A DNA stretch of 64,000 nucleotides. Origin: DAHUXD01 sp963736455. GTDB taxonomy: Bacteria > Acidobacteriota > Thermoanaerobaculia > UBA5066 > Gp7-AA6. How positions within the stretch are numbered: the stretch's first letter is position 1; each line of letters begins with the position of its first letter. The translations under genes were made by a program, and so were the position numbers. The DNA is taken from NCBI GenBank assembly GCA_963736455.1, contig CAVTON010000002.1, positions 1,116,001 to 1,180,000 of the forward strand, written 5' to 3'. Positions 15,713 through 23,953 of the stretch are shown here, one piece after another. The notes beneath the pieces are model-generated. The model saw only the letters and a program-made list of their open reading frames with translations. It made no database searches and had not been told where the DNA came from.

Positions 15713-16960
15713 ATGCCGGTCTCCGCGCTCGCGCCCGCCGCCGACGTGAAGACGATCCGCCGCGCCTTCCCCGCGCTCGATCGCATGCACGAGGGTCGGC
15801 CGGTGGCGTACTTCGACGGACCGGGCGGGACGCAGGTGCCTCGAACCGTCGCCGAGGCGATGACGGACTATCTCCTTCGTCACAACGCGAACACGCACTG
15901 GAAGTATCCATCGTCGATCGAGACGGATGCCGCCCTCGAGGCGGCGCGCGCGGCCCTGGCCGACTTCCTGAATGCCCGCCCGTCGGAGATCGCCTTCGGC
16001 CAGAACATGACGACGCTCACCTATCACCTCTCGCGCGCCCTCGGACGCGCCTGGGGCCCGGGCGACGAGGTCGTCGTGACGGAGCTCGACCACCACGCCA
16101 ACGTCGATCCGTGGAAGGCGCTCCAGAGGGAGCGCGGCGCGACGATCCGCGTCGTGCGCATGCGGCCGGAGACGGGCGACCTCGACATGGCCGGCCTCGA
16201 GCGCGCCGTCTCGACGCGAACGAGGCTCGTCGCGATCGGCGGCGCATCGAACGCACTCGGCACGATCAACGACGTGCGGCGGGCGACGGAGCTGGCGCAC
16301 GGCGCCGGCGCCCTCTCGTTCGTGGACGCCGTGCACTCGGCGCCGCACGTCCTCGTGGACGTCCCGCAGATCGGCTGCGACTTTCTCGCGTGCTCGCCCT
16401 ACAAGTTCTACGGTCCGCACCTCGGCGTGCTCTGGGGCCGTCAGGATCTCATCGAGGCGCTGGACGTCCCGCGCCTCGAGCCGGCGCCCGATTGGTCGCC
16501 CGAGCGGCTGGAGACGGGAACGCTGTCGCACGAGGGGATCGTGGGAGCCGCGGCGGCCGTGGACTTCCTGGCGGCGCTCGGAGGCGAGCCCGCCGGGAGA
16601 CGGCGCGCCGCCCTCGCGGCGGGTTACGCCGGGATGCACGAGCGCGCGAAGCGTCTCTTCTCGCGGCTGTGGGACGGTCTCGGCGCGATCCGCGGCGTCA
16701 CGCGCTACGGCCCGTCGCCGGACGCTCCCCGGACTCCGACGGTCTCCTTCACGGTCGAGGGCCGGACCGCCGATTCCGTCGCCGAGGATCTCGCGAAGCG
16801 GGCGCTCTTTCTTTCGAGCGGCGACTTCTATGCCTGGACGGTCGTCCGGAGGCTCGGCCACGCCGAGGACGGGCTGGTGCGCGCGGGTTGCGCCGTCTAC
16901 ACGACGGAGGAGGAAATCGAGCGGCTCCTCGACGGCGTCACGGAGGTCGCGGCGGGCTAG
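15713..16960 (+). CDS. Cysteine desulfurase-like class V aminotransferase
   Basis: This 415-residue PLP enzyme resembles the VC1184/TIGR01976 subfamily of SufS-like proteins. YFDGPGGTQVPRTV marks the N terminus, ELDHHANVDPW supplies the PLP-stacking His, FVDAVHSAPHVLVD the Asp and His near the cofactor, and ACSPYKFYGPHLG the Schiff-base lysine. The conserved C-terminal loop with the active cysteine of true desulfurases is not clearly present (SSGDFYAWTV), so desulfurase activity is doubtful and another PLP reaction is possible. It is divergent from the fusion gene, with 74 bases between the two starts. Confidence 0.88.
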   Translation: MPVSALAPAADVKTIRRAFPALDRMHEGRPVAYFDGPGGTQVPRTVAEAMTDYLLRHNANTHWKYPSSIETDAALEAARAALADFLNARPSEIAFGQNMTTLTYHLSRALGRAWGPGDEVVVTELDHHANVDPWKALQRERGATIRVVRMRPETGDLDMAGLERAVSTRTRLVAIGGASNALGTINDVRRATELAHGAGALSFVDAVHSAPHVLVDVPQIGCDFLACSPYKFYGPHLGVLWGRQDLIEALDVPRLEPAPDWSPERLETGTLSHEGIVGAAAAVDFLAALGGEPAGRRRAALAAGYAGMHERAKRLFSRLWDGLGAIRGVTRYGPSPDAPRTPTVSFTVEGRTADSVAEDLAKRALFLSSGDFYAWTVVRRLGHAEDGLVRAGCAVYTTEEEIERLLDGVTEVAAG

Positions 16961-17062
16961 CCGGCCCTCTCGCGCCCGCGAGCCGCCAGGCCTCTCCGAA
17001 GGGTCGATCGGGGCCCCGACTCCCGCCCGCCGGCGCGTTCGAAGAGTCGGTCCGGAGTGACC

Positions 17063-17068
17063 GATAAT
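17063..17068 (+). promoter_or_regulatory. Candidate -10 box, leaderless spacing
   Basis: GATAAT ends 7 bases before GTG 17076. No Shine-Dalgarno sequence lies between them. The rest of the 115-base gap holds an inverted repeat, CCGACTC near 17016 with GAGTCGG at 17044-17050, of unknown role. Confidence 0.45.
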
Positions 17069-17075
17069 CCGTCGC

Positions 17076-18098
17076 GTGAAAGCCGTGCGCATGGACGCCG
17101 CGGGAGACGTCGCGGTCGTGGAGGTGCCCGATCCGGAGATCGGACCGGGCGAGGCGCTCCTCGCGACGGCGGTCTCGGGAATCTGCGGTTCGGATCTCCT
17201 CGACTGGTACGTTCGGGGCAAGGCCGGCTCGATCCTCGGCCACGAGATCTCCGGCCGCATCCTTCGCGTCGGAGAAGGCGTCACCGACTTCGAGCCGGGA
17301 GACCGGGTCGTCCCGCATCATCACGCGCCCTGCTTCGCCTGCCGCGAATGCGAGGCGGGCCAGTACGTCCACTGCGCCGGGTGGCGGGCGTCGCGGCTCG
17401 ATCCGGGCGGGATGGCCGAGCTCGTCCGGATCCCCGCGGGCAACCTCGCGGTGGACACCCTCCGGATTCCGGATCGGATCACCGATGAGGAGGCGAGCTT
17501 CACCGAGCCCCTCGCGACCGTGGTCAAGGCGTTTCGGCGAGGCCGGTTCGCCGCGGGGCGGTCGTTTTTCTGCGTCGGCCTCGGCACGGCCGGTCAACTC
17601 GCCGTGCGGCTCGCGCGGGCCGCCGGGGCCTCGGCGATCGGCGCGGCGGATCTCGCCGCCTCGCGGCGGGCTCTCGCCCTCGGGAGCGGGGCCGACGAGG
17701 TCGTGGAGGCCGGAAGCGAGCCGCTGGGGGCCGGGGCGAAGCGGATCTCGGAGGGCCGGGGTTTCGATTTCGTCTTCGTCTGCCCGGGCAAGCCCGAGGT
17801 GATCCGTCAGGCCGTCGAGGCCGTCGCGCCGGGGGGCACCCTTCTCCTCTTCACGATGGCGGCACCCGGTGAGGCCTGGGATGCCGACCTGAACTCTCTC
17901 TACTTTCGTGAGGTCGCGGTCGTGCCGTCGTACTCCTGCGGCCCGGACGACACGCGCGAGGCGCTCGACGCCATCGCGAGCCGCCGCGTACGGGTCGACG
18001 ACCTCGTGTCGCATCGGTTCGGGATCGCCGAGGCGCCCGAGGCCTTCGCCCGCGCCCGCAACGCCGAGGGCTCGATGAAGGTCGTGATCACGTTTTGA
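17076..18098 (+). CDS. Zinc-dependent alcohol dehydrogenase (sorbitol dehydrogenase-like)
   Basis: This 340-residue medium-chain dehydrogenase has the catalytic-zinc residues in SGICGSDLLDW and GHEISGRI, a structural-zinc lobe (CFACRECEAGQYVHC) and a Rossmann fold around FCVGLGTAGQLAVRLA. The end, GSMKVVITF, matches polyol and threonine dehydrogenases. The substrate is not determinable. The start codon has a TAnnnT-like box 7 bases upstream and no ribosome-binding site. The stop shares TTGA with tlyA. With the gene at 7645 it brackets a group of sugar and amino-acid genes. Confidence 0.9.
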   Translation: MKAVRMDAAGDVAVVEVPDPEIGPGEALLATAVSGICGSDLLDWYVRGKAGSILGHEISGRILRVGEGVTDFEPGDRVVPHHHAPCFACRECEAGQYVHCAGWRASRLDPGGMAELVRIPAGNLAVDTLRIPDRITDEEASFTEPLATVVKAFRRGRFAAGRSFFCVGLGTAGQLAVRLARAAGASAIGAADLAASRRALALGSGADEVVEAGSEPLGAGAKRISEGRGFDFVFVCPGKPEVIRQAVEAVAPGGTLLLFTMAAPGEAWDADLNSLYFREVAVVPSYSCGPDDTREALDAIASRRVRVDDLVSHRFGIAEAPEAFARARNAEGSMKVVITF

Positions 18099-18826
18099 AG
18101 TCGAGGCTCGACGCACTCCTCGTTCTCCGGGGACTCGCGCCGACGCGCGCGAAGGCGCAGGCCCTCATTCTCGCCGGCCTCGTCGAGGTCGGCGGGAAGC
18201 CGGCGGGGAAGGCGGGCGACACGTACGAGGCCGACGTGGCCCTCGCGGTCGCGGGGCCGGCTCATCCGTACGTCTCGCGCGGCGGCGTCAAGCTCGCGGC
18301 GGCGCTCGACGGCTTCGGGATCGATCCCTCGGGCCGCACCTGCCTCGACGTGGGAGCCTCGACGGGCGGCTTCACGGACTGCCTTCTCCAGAAAGCGGCC
18401 TCGCGCGTCTATGCCGTCGACGTCGGCTACGGACAGCTCGACGCCCGGCTCCGGACGGACCCGCGCGTCGTCGTTCGCGAGAAGGTCAACGCGCGATCGC
18501 TCTCGGCCGCGGAGGTTCCGGAACGAGTGTCGCTCGCGGTCGTCGACGTCTCGTTCATCTCCCTGCGCCTCATCCTGCCGGCGGTCGTTCCGCTGGTCGA
18601 GAAGGGCGGCGACGTCGTCGTCCTCGTCAAGCCCCAGTTCGAAGCGGGAAGGGGCGAGGTTCCGAAGGGCGGCGTCGTGCGCTCCGAGCAAACCCGCCGA
18701 CGCGTGGTCGAGGAGATCGCGGAGGCGGGCCGCGCGCTCGGCCTCGAGGTCCGGGGCGTGCTCTCGTCGCCGATCCGCGGGGCGCGGGGCAACGAGGAGT
18801 TTCTGCTCGGATTTCATGTAAATTGA
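18095..18826 (+). CDS. tlyA: TlyA-family rRNA 2'-O-methyltransferase
   Basis: TlyA proteins methylate ribosomal RNA cytidines at the 2'-O position. This 243-residue protein has an N-terminal S4 RNA-binding domain (RLDALLVLRGLAPTRAKAQALILAGLVEV, residues 3 to 60) and an FtsJ/RrmJ methyltransferase domain with the SAM motif CLDVGASTGGFTDCLLQ near residue 86. VSRGGVKLAAAL and VVDVSFISL are also typical, as is the KPQFEAGR segment. TTG 18095 shares TTGA with the preceding dehydrogenase. tlyA-nadK is a common neighbour pair. Confidence 0.93.
   Translation: MKSRLDALLVLRGLAPTRAKAQALILAGLVEVGGKPAGKAGDTYEADVALAVAGPAHPYVSRGGVKLAAALDGFGIDPSGRTCLDVGASTGGFTDCLLQKAASRVYAVDVGYGQLDARLRTDPRVVVREKVNARSLSAAEVPERVSLAVVDVSFISLRLILPAVVPLVEKGGDVVVLVKPQFEAGRGEVPKGGVVRSEQTRRRVVEEIAEAGRALGLEVRGVLSSPIRGARGNEEFLLGFHVN
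18819..18824 (+). promoter_or_regulatory. Candidate -10 box of nadK inside the end of tlyA
   Basis: TAAATT ends 7 bases before ATG 18832, the same spacing as at other candidate leaderless starts. It overlaps the last codons of tlyA, so coding constraint may account for part of it. Confidence 0.35.
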
Positions 18827-18831
18827 GCGGG

Positions 18832-19716
18832 ATGAAGGGGTCGCGCGCGCCGGCGCTACGGTTTCGGTGTGTCGGGATCGTCTCGAAGATCGGGTCGACG
18901 GCGGCCGGGGAGCTGGCGGCGCTGCTCGAGAAGGCGCTGCGCCGGCGCGGCCGCCGGGTGGTTCTCGACTCCGAGACGGCGGCCCACCTCGGCCGGCCCG
19001 ACGGCGTGGTCCGTTCCCAGATTGCCAACGAGAGCGATCTCGTCTTCGTGCTCGGCGGCGACGGAACCCTTCTCTCGGTCGCTCGCGGCGCGCCCCCCGG
19101 CACGCCGCTGATCGGCATCAACCTCGGAACGCTCGGATTCCTGTCGGGGCTGACGCGGAAAGAAGTGCTCGACCGTCTCGACGACGTGCTCGCCGGGAAG
19201 TTCCGCGAGGACAAGCGCGGCCGCATGGACGTTTCCATCTCGCGAGGACCGCACCACGGCAAGTACCGGGTTCTGAACGACGCCGTCCTGAACCGGGAGG
19301 CGCTCGCGCGCATCTCCACGTTCACGGTCGCGCTCGACGGTCACCCGGTCTCGGAGTTCCGCGCCGACGGCGTGATCGTGTCGACGCCGACCGGCTCCAC
19401 GGCCTACAACCTCTCGGCCGGCGGGCCGATCCTTCATCCGGCGGTGCCCGCGATCGTGATCACGCCCATCTGTCCGCATACGCTCGGGCAGCGCCCGCTC
19501 GTGGTGCCGGACACGACGCGCATCCGCATTCGAGTCCTGGGCCCGGAGCGCCGCGACGGCGGCGTCTATCTCACCCTCGACGGCCAGGAAGGGTTCCCCG
19601 TGCTCGCGGGAAGCCCGATCGACGTCCGCTCGAGCGGGTCGTCCGTGACACTCCTGCGCCCCGCGGAGTCGGACCACTTCGACCAGCTCGCGGGCAAGCT
19701 CTCCTGGGGCATCTAG
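18832..19716 (+). CDS. nadK: NAD kinase
   Basis: NAD kinase makes NADP from NAD and ATP. The protein (about 294 residues) has LVFVLGGDGTLLSVARG, the GGDG motif with the catalytic Asp, then GINLGTLGFL, EFRADGVIVSTPTGSTAYNLSAGGPI and VITPICPHTLGQRPLV, all diagnostic. ATG 18832 is preferred; TTG 18823, sharing TTGA with the stop of tlyA, is possible and adds three residues. The stop codon is the first part of a repeat arm that follows. Identification is certain. Confidence 0.95.
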   Translation: MKGSRAPALRFRCVGIVSKIGSTAAGELAALLEKALRRRGRRVVLDSETAAHLGRPDGVVRSQIANESDLVFVLGGDGTLLSVARGAPPGTPLIGINLGTLGFLSGLTRKEVLDRLDDVLAGKFREDKRGRMDVSISRGPHHGKYRVLNDAVLNREALARISTFTVALDGHPVSEFRADGVIVSTPTGSTAYNLSAGGPILHPAVPAIVITPICPHTLGQRPLVVPDTTRIRIRVLGPERRDGGVYLTLDGQEGFPVLAGSPIDVRSSGSSVTLLRPAESDHFDQLAGKLSWGI

Positions 19717-19980
19717 CAGGGTGCTGAAAAAGGGTGTGGGATGGCGTTACGAGCGCCGTGGGGTCAGATGCAAGGAAGCGCGACGACGGCGATGCGAGAG
19801 CATCGTCGAGGAGGGATGACGCCGCAGATGGGCCCGCGCCGCCGTAACCCGAAGGGTGGCCGGCACTCTGCCGGCGGCCGGTCCAACGCGATGGAGCCTC
19901 GAGTCGCCACATCTGGGAACGGGCGCCGGATGCAACGTGCCGGCCACGACGCCCGCATCCATTTTTCGGCAGCCTGCTAG
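19713..19980. repeat. Inverted-repeat element between nadK and tamB
   Basis: The left arm at 19713-19731 (CTAGCAGGGTGCTGAAAAA) is matched by the right arm at 19962-19980, whose reverse complement differs at two of 19 positions. The arms bound a 268-base segment that fills nearly the whole gap. The left arm overlaps the nadK stop. The segment contains a 79-codon frame at 19741-19980 with no recognisable protein character, which I do not call a gene. The shape is that of a small non-autonomous mobile element or extragenic repeat. A related arm is found at 27003-27038. Confidence 0.6.
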
Positions 19981-19993
19981 AGCCTCCGATCGC

Positions 19994-22900
19994 ATGGCGG
20001 GCGACGACACACGCGACGGCCGGAGGAGCGAGCCCCACGACGCGCAGCGGCTTTCGACCTCGCGCCTCTTCCTGATCGTCGTCGTCTTCCTGGCGCTCGC
20101 CGCGTACGCCATCTGGAACTCCGACCGCTTTCAGTCGCTCATTCAGGGCGTTTCGCAGCAGCGTCTCTCCGATCTGCTCCAGCGGCCGGTGAGCTTTCGC
20201 AGGGTCGACTTCCAGATTTTTCCCCCGTCCGTGCACCTGGCCGACGTGCGGGTCGGCAACGACCCCCGGATCTCCGGGGGGCCGCTGCTCGAGGCGGAGG
20301 AGCTCACGATCGGCGGGGGCCTGTCGGTCACGGGAGGGGAGCTGCGCCTGGGCCGGGTGCGGGCCGTCCGCCCCACGATCGCGCTCGTTCAGTTCCCCGA
20401 CGGCTCGTGGAACCTTCCTCCCGGCCTGTCGCGCCCCGCCGGCCGAGGAGGGCTCTCCGTGCGAATCGGCGAGCTCGTCGTCCAGAACGGAGTCTTCGAA
20501 TACGAGGGCCGGCGCACCGGCCTCGACGGCCGCCTCGAGGGCTTCGCGGCGGAGCTCGCCTCTCAGCCGCACGACCGGTATCGCGGGACCTTCGCATGCC
20601 AGCGCGCCACCCTGCGCCTGCCCCACGACGAGCCTCTCGTCTTCGGCCTGGACCTCGCCTTCCGCCTCTCGCCGGCGTCGGGCCTCCAGGTCGAGTCGCT
20701 TCGCGTCGATGGAGACTTCGGCGAGCTGCGGGCCTCCGGTTCGGTCGAGAACCTCAAGGATCCGGCGCTTCGGATGCGGGTCTCGGCGGATCTTCACGTC
20801 GCCGAGGTCGAGCGGATCTTTCATTCGGGGCTGGGTTTTGCGGGCGACGCCGCGCTCGAGGCCGAGCTCGCCATTCCGCCGTCGGGCTCGTTTCGCATGA
20901 CGGGGCACCTCTCGGTGCCGAAGCTTTCGGCCGGCCAGTTTCCGATCGAGGACTTCGCCGCTACGGTCCTCGCGCGGCCGGAGGCCCTGGTCGCGCACAT
21001 CGAGAAGGGCCGGTACGCGGGCGGCGACCTGACCGGCGTGTATCGGATCGAAAGCCTGGCGGGAGGCGCGGGACCGCAACCGATGACGCTCGCGCTCGAC
21101 GGCAAGGGGATCTCGATCGAGCGCTTCTTCGCCGACATCCATCTGCCGGGAACCGGTCTCTCCGGATCAGCGGCGATGTCGGCGACGCTGCGCTGGACGG
21201 AGGGAGGCATCGCACACGCGAGCGGCGCGGCTCGGCTCGCGATCGCTCCGGGCCCCGCGGCCTCGATCGTCCGCGGGAGGTTCGGAATCCCGATCGGGGG
21301 CGGAGGGAACCTGCCCATCGTGGACGGGCGCATCGGGTTCGAAGCGGCGCAGTTCCGCTTTCCGGCGTCGACCCTCGAGACGACCGGGGGGCTGCGGATC
21401 GGCCAGTGGCTTCCCGATTTCGACTTCATCCTGCGCTCGCGCGACCTGGCGGAGCTCGATCGCATCTTCCAGAACTTCGTGGCGGCCTCGGGCGGCTCGC
21501 CCACTCCCCTGGGTTTCGGCGGCAGCGGAGAGGTCGAGGGACACATCGCGAAGTCGTGGGGCGATCCCGAGGTGACGGCCCGGGTCACGGCGGAGAACGC
21601 CCGGTACGGCGGCGTCTTCTTCGGGAGCGTTCGCGGCGCGACGGACATGCACGACGGCGCGTTCGTGTTTCACCCGCTCCGGGTCTACGACGGCAGCGCG
21701 ACGCTCTCTCTGGAAGGGACCGCCCGGTACCGCCGCGACCCGAAGCGGCCGACCCTCGACTTCGTTCTCACGGCCAAGGACTACCCGGTCACCCGGATGC
21801 TCGAGTACCTCGACCTGCACTATCCGATCGAGGGCCGGCTGACGGGCAGCTTTCCGCTCGTGGGCAGCCCGCCCGATTCGGTCTCGGGCTCGGGAGCCGC
21901 GGCCCTCGACGATGCCGTCCTCTGGGGACAGAAGGTGCCCCGCCTGACAGGGAGGATGGCCCTGACGCCGGGGCACTTCTCGCTCGACGACATCCGGGCG
22001 GAGCTCGGCGGGGGCGGCCTCGGGGGCCGCATCGCGATCGCCTACAGGGACAAGACCTTCGAGGCTCGCGCGGCCGGGGACGGCGTGCCGGTTCAGTCCC
22101 TCGACGCCCTCGGCCGGTTCGGAGAGGAAATTTCCGGAAAGCTCTCCTTCGAGATCTCCGGATCCGGGACCTTCCGCCGGCCGGATCTGACGGCCTCCGC
22201 CACTCTCTCGGGGGCCACGTTCTTCGGGCACGCCATCCCGGAAGAGCTGTCGCCGCGACTGGCTCTGAAGGTGACGCATGGCGACGTGGAGGCGACCGCC
22301 TCGGTGCCGGGCCATGCGACGCTGACGGTGAAGGGCGACGCGGGTGCGACGCCCGTCGTGTTGGACGTGGCCCTCGACGCTCCCGACCTGGCGGCCCTCC
22401 TGCGGTTCACGCCCGTCTCGCTGCCCGCCGCCGACGGGGGAGCTCTCGCCGCACACGGCAGAGTGAGGCTCCCGTCATCCGAGGGCGAGCAGCCGTCCGG
22501 GCAGTTCTCGATCACGTCGCTGCGCCTCGACGCCGGCGACCGGAAAGGCATCGTCGCGACCGACGGCGACGTCTCCCTGTCCGTCGCGGGCGGCCGCGTC
22601 ACCATGGGCGATCTCCACGCGGTCGGACAGGGCGTGGACGTGCGCCTGCGGGGGTCGCTGGACACATCCGGCGAGAAGCCCACCCTCGAAGGCAAGGCCA
22701 CCGGCACGGCCGATGCGTCGGTCCTCGCACTCGTGGCGCCGGACCTCGGCCTCGGAGGGCGCTTCGTCGTGGATCTTTCGGCGTCCGGCCCGGTTTCGTC
22801 GCCGAGCTTCAGCGGCACGGTCCGGATCGAGGACGGCCGCTACCGCGTCGCCGGATATTCCTTCGAGGAGATCGAGGGCTCGGTGCGGATGCTCGGCTCC

Positions 22901-23953
22901 GCGGGGGAGATCGAGGGACTGCGCGCCAAGGTGGCCGACGGCGAGGCGTTCCTGGCCGGGAGCTTCCGGCTCGAGGGAGCCTCGCTGAAGGAGTTCCGGC
23001 TGACCGCTCAGGGCCGCCGGATCGGCGTGCGTGCGATCCCGGCGCTCCATCTGACGGTGGATGCGGACCTCGTCGCCACCGGAAACGAAACCGGCAATCA
23101 GCTCCGGGGCGAGATCACGCTGCTGCGAGGCACCTACTCGAAGGACGTCGAGGTCACCCTCTCGGACCTGATCGAGCGCAGCCGCCCGACGGGCGTGATC
23201 GCCGTCCGGGATCCCTGGATGGAGCGGACCACCCTCGACGTGCGCATCGTCTCGGCGGCGGCGCTCGAAATCCGCAACAACCTCGCGCGCCTCTCGGGCA
23301 CCGTGGACCTGCGCGCCCGCGGCACGCTGGCCGATCCGGCCCTGCTCGGACAGGTCATTCTGGACGAGGGCGGCCGCGTCGTTTTCAGCGACATCCGTTA
23401 CGAGATCGAGGCGGGCACGCTGACGTTCTCGAACGTGTCGCGGATCGCGCCGTTCATCGACGTGCGCGCCCGTGCGGAAGTCAAGGGCTACAACCTCGTG
23501 GTCCTGCTCGCGGGGACGTGGCCGCGCATCACGGCCAACTTCACCTCCGATCCGCCGCTCGCCAACGACGCGATCCTCGGGCTGCTCCTCTCCGGATCTC
23601 CGCCCGACACGCGCAACCCGACCGATACCGCCAACCAGCTCGTCTCGGCCGCCGGGGGAGCCGTCGCCGGCGCGGTGACGGGCGGCCTGCGCGAGCAGAC
23701 GCGGCGGCTCTTCAAGCTCGACCGATTCCAGATCGACCCGGTCTTCACCGGCAGCCAGATCACGACCGTGCGCTCCACGATCGGCAAGCAGATCACCCAG
23801 GACCTCTCGGTCACGTCCTCGATCGCCCTCGATTCGAGCAAGGAGCCGATCGTCCGCGTCGAGTGGCAGGCGACCAACGACATCCTCGTGCAGTTGATCC
23901 GGGACGAGAACGGCATCCTCTCGATCAGCGTGCGGCGGCGCCAACGCCTGTGA
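19994..23953 (+). CDS. tamB: TamB/AsmA-like translocation and assembly protein
   Basis: This 1319-residue protein is anchored by one N-terminal helix (residues 25-43, FLIVVVFLALAAYAIW) and otherwise consists of repetitive beta-strand segments that span the periplasm, as in AsmA/TamB proteins. The first part has the AsmA-like SVHLADVRVGND and ILRSRDLAELD segments; the last 340 residues form the TamB (DUF490) domain, with LRGEITLLRGTYSKDVEV and VILDEGGRVVFSDIRYEIEAGTL cut by normal spacing. Relatives carry lipid to the outer membrane or help insert outer-membrane proteins. Its stop shares GTGA with the BamA-like gene, the usual partnership. Confidence 0.92.
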   Translation: MAGDDTRDGRRSEPHDAQRLSTSRLFLIVVVFLALAAYAIWNSDRFQSLIQGVSQQRLSDLLQRPVSFRRVDFQIFPPSVHLADVRVGNDPRISGGPLLEAEELTIGGGLSVTGGELRLGRVRAVRPTIALVQFPDGSWNLPPGLSRPAGRGGLSVRIGELVVQNGVFEYEGRRTGLDGRLEGFAAELASQPHDRYRGTFACQRATLRLPHDEPLVFGLDLAFRLSPASGLQVESLRVDGDFGELRASGSVENLKDPALRMRVSADLHVAEVERIFHSGLGFAGDAALEAELAIPPSGSFRMTGHLSVPKLSAGQFPIEDFAATVLARPEALVAHIEKGRYAGGDLTGVYRIESLAGGAGPQPMTLALDGKGISIERFFADIHLPGTGLSGSAAMSATLRWTEGGIAHASGAARLAIAPGPAASIVRGRFGIPIGGGGNLPIVDGRIGFEAAQFRFPASTLETTGGLRIGQWLPDFDFILRSRDLAELDRIFQNFVAASGGSPTPLGFGGSGEVEGHIAKSWGDPEVTARVTAENARYGGVFFGSVRGATDMHDGAFVFHPLRVYDGSATLSLEGTARYRRDPKRPTLDFVLTAKDYPVTRMLEYLDLHYPIEGRLTGSFPLVGSPPDSVSGSGAAALDDAVLWGQKVPRLTGRMALTPGHFSLDDIRAELGGGGLGGRIAIAYRDKTFEARAAGDGVPVQSLDALGRFGEEISGKLSFEISGSGTFRRPDLTASATLSGATFFGHAIPEELSPRLALKVTHGDVEATASVPGHATLTVKGDAGATPVVLDVALDAPDLAALLRFTPVSLPAADGGALAAHGRVRLPSSEGEQPSGQFSITSLRLDAGDRKGIVATDGDVSLSVAGGRVTMGDLHAVGQGVDVRLRGSLDTSGEKPTLEGKATGTADASVLALVAPDLGLGGRFVVDLSASGPVSSPSFSGTVRIEDGRYRVAGYSFEEIEGSVRMLGSAGEIEGLRAKVADGEAFLAGSFRLEGASLKEFRLTAQGRRIGVRAIPALHLTVDADLVATGNETGNQLRGEITLLRGTYSKDVEVTLSDLIERSRPTGVIAVRDPWMERTTLDVRIVSAAALEIRNNLARLSGTVDLRARGTLADPALLGQVILDEGGRVVFSDIRYEIEAGTLTFSNVSRIAPFIDVRARAEVKGYNLVVLLAGTWPRITANFTSDPPLANDAILGLLLSGSPPDTRNPTDTANQLVSAAGGAVAGAVTGGLREQTRRLFKLDRFQIDPVFTGSQITTVRSTIGKQITQDLSVTSSIALDSSKEPIVRVEWQATNDILVQLIRDENGILSISVRRRQRL

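Noticed and set aside
19741..19980. 79-codon frame between nadK and tamB
   Set aside because: It lies wholly in the repeat element, ends in the repeat arm and has no recognisable composition or motif.
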